Shown: piece by piece, positions 5,987-11,015 of the stretch | Position numbering within the stretch: the first letter of the stretch is position 1 | How the letters are laid out: every line of letters begins with the position of its first letter | Source of the DNA: Deltaproteobacteria bacterium | GTDB lineage: Bacteria; Desulfobacterota; Binatia; Binatales; Binataceae | Direction: 5' to 3' | DNA length: 11,015 nucleotides | Assembly (NCBI GenBank): GCA_021786815.1 | Contig: JAJYMR010000416.1 | Coordinates: forward strand, 1-11,015 | Notes under the pieces: model-generated | Seen by the model: the letters and a program-made list of their open reading frames with translations, nothing else | Databases searched by the model: none | Told to the model about the DNA's origin: nothing | Position numbers and translations under genes: made by a program

Positions 5987-7147
5987 ATGAGTCTCAGCCG
6001 AAAAGCAGCGGTTGTAGGCGCCTACGAGCATCCCACGCGTTTCGCTCCCGACAAGAGCATGTTCCAAATCATGGCCGAGAGCGTCCGCGGGGCGCTAAAG
6101 GACGCAGGGCTCACGATCAAGGACGTGGACGGGCTTTGCACGGCCGGGATCGGGATGAGCGGGATGGGGATTGTCGGCTTCTGCGACTACATGAACCTCA
6201 CTCCAAACTTCGTGGATTCGACCTCGATCGGAGGGTCGTCGTTCGTCGCGCATACCGCGCACGCGGCCGCGGCAGTCGCCGCCGGTCTCTGCAGCGTGTG
6301 CGTGGTCGTCTACGGCTCGACGGCGGCGTCGTCGCGCTTTGCGATCGGCACGGGGGGCGCCGGAGGGGGCGGCGATCCGTGCGACCAGTACGAAATCCCG
6401 TTCGGTCCAACCACCGTGGGTTCGTATGCGATGGTCGCGCAGAGGCACATGCATGACTACGGCACGACCTCCGAGCAACTGGCCGAAATCGCGGTCACGA
6501 TGCGGCTTCACGCCTCGATGAACCCGGCGGCGAAGTATCGCGAGCCGATCACCGCCGAGGACGTGCTCGCCTCACGCATCATCTCTTCGCCGCTCCATCT
6601 GCTCGACTGCTGCATCATCTCCGACGGCGGCGGCGCGCTGGTGGTAACCTCGGCCGAGCGTGCGCGCGATCTCAGGAAGAAGCCGGTGTACATCCTGGGC
6701 ACGGGCGAGACCGTTCGCCACGTCGCCGACGGGCATCGCGATTTCCTCGAGATAGCGGCCGCGCAGTCGGGCCGGCTCGCCTTCGAGCGCGCGGGCGTGA
6801 CGCACAAGGACATCGACCTTGCGATGATCTACGATTCCTTCACGATCACGGTGCTGGCCACGCTCGAGAACCTGGGCTTCTGCAAACGCGGCGAAGGCGG
6901 GGCGTTCGTGCAGGGCGGACGGCTTCGCTTCGACGGCGATTTGCCGTGCAACACCGACGGCGGCGGACTTTCCTCGAACCATCCCGGGATGCGCGGGATC
7001 TTTCTGGTGATCGAGGCGGCCAAGCAGCTTCGCGGCGAATGCGGCCCGCGCCAGGTCAAGGACTGCGACGTCGCGCTGGTGCACGGCACCGGCGGCACGC
7101 TCGGGACCCGGCATTCGGGCGCGACGCTGATTCTCTCCAACCAGTGA
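5987..7147 (+). CDS. Thiolase-like protein of the lipid-transfer/Ltp2 type, no catalytic cysteines
   Basis: This 386-residue protein has the thiolase fold in its non-classical SCPx/Ltp form. Where thiolases carry the nucleophilic cysteine, it reads DSTSIGGSSFVAH (77-89) with no Cys. Where the second cysteine motif (CxGGG) should be, it reads VHGTGGTLG (365-373). A histidine is kept in the NHPG segment (331-334), and a conserved IYDSF motif provides Tyr282. Loss of both cysteines excludes ordinary thiolysis. The known precedent is Ltp2, a retro-aldolase of steroid side-chain degradation that uses this fold with tyrosine chemistry and needs a DUF35 partner. The next gene, 15 bases on, encodes exactly such a DUF35 protein. 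An aldolase-type carbon-carbon cleavage of a beta-hydroxyacyl-CoA is therefore the best inference. An AGGT stretch lies before the ATG. Confidence 0.9.
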   Translation: MSLSRKAAVVGAYEHPTRFAPDKSMFQIMAESVRGALKDAGLTIKDVDGLCTAGIGMSGMGIVGFCDYMNLTPNFVDSTSIGGSSFVAHTAHAAAAVAAGLCSVCVVVYGSTAASSRFAIGTGGAGGGGDPCDQYEIPFGPTTVGSYAMVAQRHMHDYGTTSEQLAEIAVTMRLHASMNPAAKYREPITAEDVLASRIISSPLHLLDCCIISDGGGALVVTSAERARDLRKKPVYILGTGETVRHVADGHRDFLEIAAAQSGRLAFERAGVTHKDIDLAMIYDSFTITVLATLENLGFCKRGEGGAFVQGGRLRFDGDLPCNTDGGGLSSNHPGMRGIFLVIEAAKQLRGECGPRQVKDCDVALVHGTGGTLGTRHSGATLILSNQ

Positions 7148-7162
7148 GGCGGATGACAGGCG

Positions 7163-7588
7163 ATGGCTGAACAGCAGCAGAAGAAGTATTCGAAACCGCT
7201 ACCTCATATCGACGAGGAAAATCGCCCGTGGTGGGAGGCGCTGCAGCGTCACGAGCTCTATGTCCAGAGATGCCGCGACTGCGGCGCGACCCGCTATTAT
7301 CCGCGCGCGCTCTGCACGCAATGTCTGTCGGAGCGCACCGAATGGGTGCGATGCGCCGGCAGGGGCAAGGTTTACACGTACACCGTGACTTATCAGAACC
7401 AGGCGGCGGGTTTTCGCGAATCGCTGCCCTACGTGATGGCCTACGTGGAACTCGACGAGGGGGTAAAAATGCTCACCAACCTTGTCGACTGCCGTCCCGA
7501 AGACGTTAAAATAGGGATGCCCGTCGAGGTCGTATACGAGGACGTCACGCCCGAGGTGACCCTCGCGAAATTTCGCCCGGCGAGGTAA
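7163..7588 (+). CDS. DUF35 zinc-ribbon/OB-fold CoA-binding protein, partner of the thiolase-like protein
   Basis: This 141-residue protein shows the standard DUF35 layout. An N-terminal helix contains PWWEALQRHELYVQRC, then comes a rubredoxin-like zinc ribbon with Cys37, Cys40, Cys51 and Cys54, and then an OB-fold from about residue 62 to 130 (GKVYTYTVTYQ, PYVMAYVELDEG, GMPVEVVYEDV). In known complexes such proteins dock on thiolase-fold enzymes, order the active site and shuttle CoA substrates; examples are archaeal thiolase/HMG-CoA synthase and the DUF35 domain of ChsH2 bound to Ltp2. The gene directly follows the thiolase-like gene, with a GGCGGA-like site upstream, so stable complex formation is likely. 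In ChsH2 this domain is fused to a MaoC domain; here it is a separate protein. Confidence 0.95.
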   Translation: MAEQQQKKYSKPLPHIDEENRPWWEALQRHELYVQRCRDCGATRYYPRALCTQCLSERTEWVRCAGRGKVYTYTVTYQNQAAGFRESLPYVMAYVELDEGVKMLTNLVDCRPEDVKIGMPVEVVYEDVTPEVTLAKFRPAR

Positions 7589-7602
7589 GGAAATTCTTTC
7601 TC

Positions 7603-8298
7603 GTGCCAACAATCCTTGACTTGCACTCGCACAGTGAAGCTTCGGAGGACAGCCGCGCACCGGTAGAGGCCTACCTCAACTGGATCAAGCTCCGGCGCCA
7701 GCAGCTTCCGCTCGACGGAATCGTGCTGACCGAGCATCGGCAGTGGAACGGCGGCGCCGATTATCGCGCCCTCGAAGACAAGTACGGCATCATGGTGCTC
7801 AAGGCGGCCGAGGTCGAAACCGACTACGGCCACGTGCTCGTCTTCGGGGTCAACGACGACATCACGGCCCGCTTCGATTTCGCCAACGTACGTCTGCCCG
7901 CGCAGGAGCTTATCGACGAGGTCGCCAGGATGGGCGGGCTCGCCGTGCCGTGCCATCCGGGCCGTCCGAATGTCGGGCTCGTCGAGCATTACGAGCGCAA
8001 ACCGGCGCTCGAAAACGTGGTCGCCGTCGAGAGGCTCAACGGCGGCTCGCGCAAGGGCGAGAACGAGCGCAGCGCCGAGCTGATAGCCAGGTTCGGCTAC
8101 AAGGCCACGGGCGGCTCCGACAGCCATCTGGTGAGCCTTATCGGGCTCTGCGCGACGCGCTTCGAAGCTGCCATCAGGTCGATCGACGATCTCGTGCGCG
8201 AGTTGAAGGGCGGTCATTACGAGCCGGTGGATTTTCGTCCCAGGCGTCCTGAAGTGCGGCGCGCCGAGCCCGTGGAAGCGAGCAGCCATCGTGGTTGA
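7603..8298 (+). CDS. PHP-domain metal-dependent hydrolase
   Basis: This 231-residue protein with a GTG start is a stand-alone PHP-fold enzyme. The metal ligands appear in the expected order: His8 and His10 (DLHSHS), His45 (LTEHR), Glu70 (KAAEVET), His77 (GHVLVFG), His118 (PCHPGRP), and Asp173 and His175 (GGSDSH). Glu143 in VERLNGG may add to the site. PHP enzymes usually hydrolyse phosphoesters with two or three metal ions, but the fold is broad and the substrate cannot be read from sequence. TAAGGA lies about 11 bases before the GTG, and the GTG gives the family's normal beginning right at the first metal motif. It is 14 bases after the DUF35 gene and overlaps the next gene by eight bases, so it is translated as part of the cluster. 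The last 18 residues are basic and look unstructured. Confidence 0.92.
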   Translation: MPTILDLHSHSEASEDSRAPVEAYLNWIKLRRQQLPLDGIVLTEHRQWNGGADYRALEDKYGIMVLKAAEVETDYGHVLVFGVNDDITARFDFANVRLPAQELIDEVARMGGLAVPCHPGRPNVGLVEHYERKPALENVVAVERLNGGSRKGENERSAELIARFGYKATGGSDSHLVSLIGLCATRFEAAIRSIDDLVRELKGGHYEPVDFRPRRPEVRRAEPVEASSHRG

Positions 8299-8734
8299 TT
8301 ACGATCCCACTCTTATCGGCAAGGTCTTCGAGATAACCGAGCCGGTCCTGGTTACGCCCGAGATGATTCGCGAGTTCTGTGAGGCGCTTGGCGAGACCAA
8401 CCCGCTTTACACCGACGCGGAAGCCGCAAAGAACGGCCCGTACGGAGGAATCATCGCGCCGCCTTCGTTTGCGGTCACGTTCCGCAACGGGCGTCACTTT
8501 TTCCAGAACATTCCGCGCTTCGGGCGGGCGGGGTTCGACGCCGGAAAGGACGTGGAGTTCGTCGCGCCCCTCCGGCCTGGCGACAAGGTTACGCTCAACT
8601 CCTCGGTTAAAGAGATTTACGAGAAGACTGGGCGAAGCGGCACGATGGTATTCGTGGTCGTGCGCTCGACGCTCAAGAACCAGCGCGGCGAAGTGGTCGC
8701 CCACATCGACCATCGCTTCATGCATCGCACCTGA
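8291..8734 (+). CDS. MaoC-like hotdog protein, FAS1-like dehydratase N-terminal type
   Basis: This 147-residue single hotdog domain matches the MaoC_dehydrat_N (FAS1-like) group. Marks are the EFCEALGETNPLYTDAEAA helix region (28-46), YGGIIAPPSF (51-60), and the strand pair VEFVAPLRPGDKV and GTMVFVVVRSTLKNQRGEVVA. The usual R-hydratase signature GDxNPxHxD reads GETNPLYTD here, so both the catalytic Asp and His are missing (Thr36 and Tyr40). Such domains normally form the inactive half of a hydratase dimer. The GTG start overlaps the end of the PHP gene by eight bases, with GGAAG some 12 bases upstream inside that gene, which suggests coupled translation. The second hotdog gene starts eight bases after this one, as expected for a two-subunit complex like ChsH1/ChsH2. 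Confidence 0.9.
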   Translation: MVDYDPTLIGKVFEITEPVLVTPEMIREFCEALGETNPLYTDAEAAKNGPYGGIIAPPSFAVTFRNGRHFFQNIPRFGRAGFDAGKDVEFVAPLRPGDKVTLNSSVKEIYEKTGRSGTMVFVVVRSTLKNQRGEVVAHIDHRFMHRT

Positions 8735-8742
8735 GAGCCCTC

Positions 8743-9174
8743 ATGTCGGATATCGTTGCAATAGACAGGTTCGAGAACGTGCAGATCGGAGCCGCGATCG
8801 GTCCCGAGCCGATGTTTTTGAGCAAGGAACAGTCGCGCCGATACGCGCGCGCATGCGGACTCGACGCGCCGCGCTTCACCGACGACGAGGGCGCGCGCAA
8901 GGAAGGCCTGCCCGGAATGATCATCCCGGGCAACATGAGCCTTGGCCTGCTCACCAAGCTCGTAACCGACTGGATCGGGCAAAGCGGCGCGCGCATCGTC
9001 AGGATCGGCACGACCTACCGGGTCCTGGTGCAGCCGGACCACACGATTAGCTTGCAGGGCTTCGTGACCCACACCTATCCCGAGGAGCGCGCCTGCGAAA
9101 TCGATCTGTGGATCGAAAACGAGGATGGAGAGCGGATGGTGACGGGTACGGCGACGGTCCAGTTCCCCAAGTAG
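8743..9174 (+). CDS. MaoC-like hotdog protein, presumed partner subunit
   Basis: This 143-residue hotdog protein is the likely partner of the preceding one, taking the place of the C-terminal, normally catalytic half. The hydratase-signature region reads ACGLDAPRFTDDEGARKEGLPGM when split as ACGLDAPRFTDD and EGARKEGLPGM. Against GDxNPxHxD, Leu40 stands for Asp and Phe45 for His. The usual HGM at the helix start is replaced by IPGNMSLG (61-68). Both usual catalytic residues are therefore absent, although the fold segments (YRVLVQPDHTISLQGFV, ACEIDLWIENEDGERMVTG) are intact. It may bind acyl-CoA without hydrating it, or use other residues. It is the last gene of the plus-strand run and is followed by a hairpin repeat. 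Confidence 0.85.
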   Translation: MSDIVAIDRFENVQIGAAIGPEPMFLSKEQSRRYARACGLDAPRFTDDEGARKEGLPGMIIPGNMSLGLLTKLVTDWIGQSGARIVRIGTTYRVLVQPDHTISLQGFVTHTYPEERACEIDLWIENEDGERMVTGTATVQFPK

Positions 9175-9201
9175 CGCCCCGCAAGCATGCCTCCTCAAAA
9201 T

Positions 9202-9257
9202 GCCTCTCCCCTGGCGGGAGAGGCGGCCGAGCATCTTTTGCGAGGCGGTGAGGGTCC
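9202..9257. repeat. Intergenic hairpin repeat, CTCTCCC/GGGAGAG family, possible shared terminator
   Basis: GCCTCTCCC (9202-9210) and GGGAGAGGC (9216-9224) form a perfect nine-base stem with a five-base loop. They are followed by a GCCGAGC...GCGAGGCGGTGAGGG tail. This layout, a CCTCTCCC hairpin followed by GCGAGGCGGGTGAGGG, is a common dispersed intergenic element in GC-rich bacterial genomes. It sits in the 116-base gap between two convergent transcripts. It could stop transcription from either side, but no T-run follows the stem directly; CTTTTG comes ten bases later. Copy number in this genome cannot be seen from the window. Confidence 0.6.
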
Positions 9258-9290
9258 GTTTTCTGCTGCAGCGCCGCAGCCAGCGAATTC

Positions 9291-9839
9291 TTACAGCAAG
9301 GCGCCGCGGAAGGGTTCGTCGCGCACGGGGGGATTCTTGAGCAGGTTGATCGTCCATCGGCGCGCCTGCCTGAGCGTGTCTTCGGCGCGCTTGAAAAGCT
9401 GCTCGCGGTACATCGTTCCCCACACGTAAACGTCCACCGAAGGCTCTTCGCCGAGCGTCACGTCGATCATCCAGTCCTCGAGCTGAGGACCGCAGATGAG
9501 CAGGCGGACGACGCGTCCGTGGTCCAGCACGATTCCGCGCGCCTCGCGCGGGAGGCGGAATTCCTCCTTGACGCGCTTGATCAGGTGGGGCGGATAATGT
9601 TCTTCCGTCATCGGCACGTAGACCCACTCGCCCTGCTGCGGATTGGCCTGGCGCGCGATACGGAGATTGTTGTCGGTCAGATCTTCCTTGGCCTTTTCCT
9701 GCTCGTAGTCGCGAGCGACCTGGTAAAAGCCCATCGCGACCGGGAGCTTCGGCATCTCGCTCTCGGCCTTGCCTTTGCGCGGTTTCTTGACGGTGGTCTC
9801 GACCCACCATCGGTTTTCGACATTCGGCTTGTGCGCCAT
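9291..9839 (-). CDS. Conserved-looking hypothetical protein
   Basis: I do not recognise this 182-residue protein. It is hydrophilic with no signal peptide or membrane segment. The N-terminal 30 residues are basic (VKKPRKGKAESE). The middle has a charged helix YEQEKAKEDLTDNNLRIARQ and a mixed region LPREARGIVLDHGRVVRLLI. The C-terminal third is tryptophan-bearing and alternates beta-like and helical stretches (EPSVDVYVWGTMYREQLFKR, then ARRWTINLLKNPP). The gene starts 12 bases after the metallopeptidase stop, so the two form one transcription unit and may act together, for example as enzyme and partner or substrate. Codon use looks native. The AGAG before the ATG is a weak ribosome site. Confidence 0.75.
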   Translation of the reverse strand: MAHKPNVENRWWVETTVKKPRKGKAESEMPKLPVAMGFYQVARDYEQEKAKEDLTDNNLRIARQANPQQGEWVYVPMTEEHYPPHLIKRVKEEFRLPREARGIVLDHGRVVRLLICGPQLEDWMIDVTLGEEPSVDVYVWGTMYREQLFKRAEDTLRQARRWTINLLKNPPVRDEPFRGALL

Positions 9840-9851
9840 CGCGGCTCTATT

Positions 9852-10367
9852 CTACGCCCTCCGTTTGCCGCGCGCACGGCGTACGACGGCGGCGCGTCCG
9901 GAGCGGTCGCAAGCGGCGCGGGTGCGCCGTTTCCTAGTTCGAACCGCCGCCTTGCGTTTGCTCGCAGCCCTGGCCGAGCCCGCTTTTCGCGAACGCGAGT
10001 CGCGTAATCCGCGCACCATCCTGCGCTGGAAGACGTCGGCCTTGCGCTCGGCGTCGGTCCAGAGCAGGTAGTGGCCCATCTCGTGATAGAGCGTCTGGAT
10101 CCACATCCGCTCGGTCTTGTAAACGCGGCCACGCTTCCAGTTTTCAGGATGAATCAGATGGATCCGGCCGTCCTCGTAGGTTTTTCCGGCCGTTTTTCCC
10201 CAATCAAGGTACTCGAACCATTCGATTCGCGGCAGTTTGACGCTGTAAAAGCGGCACAGATCAGAAAGAGCACGCCTGAACGCCGTATGGCGATGGCTAC
10301 GGAAGAAATCAGCCAGATTACGGTCGATAACTCTGCGATGGCTCAGGGGTGGAACGACCATGCGCAC
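9852..10367 (-). CDS. Predicted HExxH zinc metallopeptidase with basic tail
   Basis: This 171-residue protein has a zinc-peptidase active site, LYHEMGHYLLWTDAERKADVF at about residues 93-113: His95, Glu96 and His99, with Asp105 or Glu107 as possible third ligand. The surrounding pattern (HExxH followed by an AERKAD helix) recalls ImmA/IrrE-type peptidases, while an Asp ten residues after the first His would fit a metzincin-like third ligand. I cannot decide. The region before it (residues 30-90) has aromatic-rich IEWFEYLDWGKT and GRIHLIHP. Residues 120-171 are almost only Arg, Lys, Ala and Ser, a disordered tail likely to bind nucleic acid or acidic partners. The GTG at 10367 is chosen because GGAGG lies 11 bases upstream; the ATG at 10361 is too far from it. 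No signal peptide is seen. Confidence 0.72.
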   Translation of the reverse strand: MRMVVPPLSHRRVIDRNLADFFRSHRHTAFRRALSDLCRFYSVKLPRIEWFEYLDWGKTAGKTYEDGRIHLIHPENWKRGRVYKTERMWIQTLYHEMGHYLLWTDAERKADVFQRRMVRGLRDSRSRKAGSARAASKRKAAVRTRKRRTRAACDRSGRAAVVRRARGKRRA

Positions 10368-10405
10368 GGGTTGCGAAACCTCCGATTCGAATGAGAGCGG
10401 TACGA

Positions 10406-10435
10406 ATCATACGAGCGCACTCGCGCGAGCGTCAA
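10406..10435 (-). promoter_or_regulatory. Sigma70-type promoter of the metallopeptidase unit, with palindrome in the spacer
   Basis: On the minus strand TTGACG (10435-10430) and TATGAT (10411-10406) are 18 bases apart, each matching consensus at five of six positions. Transcription would start near 10399. GGAGG follows at 10383-10379 and the GTG at 10367. The spacer contains the perfect ten-base palindrome CTCGCGCGAG (10420-10429), which could be an operator placed to block the polymerase. This is the strongest promoter candidate in the window. Confidence 0.6.
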
Positions 10436-10514
10436 AACCGTCGCCCGTAAAGCCCGAAAATCGGCGGAAACTAAAAGAAATTTTGCGCTTGGTAGTGTCC
10501 GCGCGCGGCTTCGG

Positions 10515-11015
10515 TCAGCCCAGGATTCCCGCGCTTTTGAGCCTTGCGATCTGCTCCCAGGACAGCCCGAGTTCGAGAGCGACCTCTTCACTGTGCTGGC
10601 CGAGGTCGGGCGCCGCGGCGTAGCCCGCCGCGCCCGGGCGGTCGCCGAACTCGACCGGGCTTGCGACCACGCGGCATCCGGGAACCGACGGGTGCTCGAC
10701 CGCGACGAAGGCGCCTATCGCGTGCGCCTGTGGGTCTTCAAGAACTTCGGCGTCGGTCAGAACCGGCGCCCAGATGAGACCATGCCGATCGAGGATCGGT
10801 CCCCATTCGGAAAGCGGGCGCGTCGCAACCATCAAGCTTATCTCTTCCGCCAGGACGCGATTGTTCGCCCTGCGCGTGGCGGAATCCAAAAAGCGCGGAT
10901 CGTCCTTCCAGTCCTCGCGCCCAAGCGCTGCGCAGAAATCCGGCCAGTGCCGGTCGGCCTGAGGCATGACGAAGTAAATCCATCGGCCGTCCTGGCATCG
11001 ATAGCGGTTCCACAT
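10515..11015 (-). CDS. Class III CoA-transferase (CaiB/BaiF family), C-terminal part, cut by the window edge
   Basis: The visible 167 codons, stop included, encode the C-terminal part of a CaiB/BaiF (formyl-CoA transferase type) protein, normally about 390-400 residues. Family marks include YRCQDGRWIYFVMPQADRHW, WPDFCAALGRED, DDPRFLDSATRRANNRVL, the PVLTDAEVLEDPQA segment, and the closing APDLGQHSEEVALELGLSWEQIARLKSAGILG region. These enzymes move CoA between carboxylic acids. The catalytic Asp lies in the missing N-terminal part, so activity cannot be judged. The ATG at 11015 is internal, not a start. The gene ends about 80 bases before the promoter of the metallopeptidase unit, on the same strand. 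It fits the acyl-CoA theme of the central cluster but is on the other strand and separately controlled. Confidence 0.93.
   Translation of the reverse strand: MWNRYRCQDGRWIYFVMPQADRHWPDFCAALGREDWKDDPRFLDSATRRANNRVLAEEISLMVATRPLSEWGPILDRHGLIWAPVLTDAEVLEDPQAHAIGAFVAVEHPSVPGCRVVASPVEFGDRPGAAGYAAAPDLGQHSEEVALELGLSWEQIARLKSAGILG

Noticed and set aside
4458..5987. A 509-codon minus-strand ORF across the methyltransferase and hydrolase genes
   Set aside because: It is antisense to two genes with complete catalytic motifs. Its translation is Arg/Ala-rich low-complexity text with no domain, typical of a shadow frame in GC-rich DNA.
7441..8289. A 282-codon minus-strand ORF over the PHP gene
   Set aside because: The plus strand here has all PHP metal ligands in order, so the opposite frame is a shadow.
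9265..9280. GCTGC/GCAGC hairpin as a terminator for the 9291-9839 gene
   Set aside because: The stem is only five bases and no T-run follows it on the minus strand.
8617..9810. A 397-codon minus-strand ORF
   Set aside because: It runs antisense to the MaoC gene and out of frame over the 9291-9839 gene. Its composition is Arg/Gly/Ala-rich and it shows no motif.
10499..10508. CCGCGCGCGG palindrome after the CoA-transferase gene
   Set aside because: It is a pure G/C palindrome with no T-run, expected by chance in such DNA.

Overview
The window is GC-rich bacterial chromosome with tightly packed genes, mostly led by Shine-Dalgarno sites, and several GTG starts. The gene mix is an Ltp-type thiolase with a DUF35 partner, single-domain MaoC proteins, a CaiB-type CoA-transferase, a crotonase and a short cytochrome bd oxidase. 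This suggests an aerobic or microaerobic environmental bacterium specialised in CoA-thioester catabolism, of the kind seen in uncultured Deltaproteobacteria-like or Binatota-like lineages or Actinobacteria. The taxonomic guess is inference from gene content only; no rRNA or marker gene is present.

Layout. The left block, 1-3747, lies on the minus strand. It reads crotonase, then cydA, then cydB, with short gaps that suggest one transcript. Beyond cydB a separate minus-strand gene starts at 270 and runs off the left edge; it encodes a secreted protein and has its own promoter-like site and Shine-Dalgarno. A divergent intergenic region, 3748-3980, separates this block from a plus-strand block at 3981-9174. 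That block opens with a small excisionase-type DNA-binding protein and a SAM methyltransferase. After an 89-base gap with a TTGACA promoter candidate comes a compact six-gene run: alpha/beta hydrolase, cysteine-less thiolase-like protein, DUF35 zinc-ribbon/OB protein, PHP metal hydrolase and two MaoC-like hotdog proteins. The run ends at a hairpin repeat at 9202-9257. The right block, 9291-11015, is again on the minus strand. It holds a two-gene unit (HExxH metallopeptidase, then an unknown protein) behind a good sigma70-like promoter, and the C-terminal part of a class III CoA-transferase cut by the window edge.

How the genes may work together. The thiolase-like protein, DUF35 protein and MaoC pair resemble the parts of the actinobacterial steroid side-chain module (Ltp2 aldolase, the DUF35 domain of ChsH2, and the ChsH1/ChsH2 hydratase). 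Here DUF35 is a separate protein, and both MaoC halves lack the usual Asp/His hydratase dyad. A PHP hydrolase and an alpha/beta hydrolase lie inside the same run. The inferred job is hydration-like chemistry plus carbon-carbon cleavage of a branched or cyclic acyl-CoA, with the hydrolases acting before or after; the substrate is unknown. CydAB would provide a high-affinity quinol oxidase.

Other notable points are a probable ACG start codon for cydB, a crotonase lacking both hydratase glutamates, and the hidden secreted-protein gene at the left edge.
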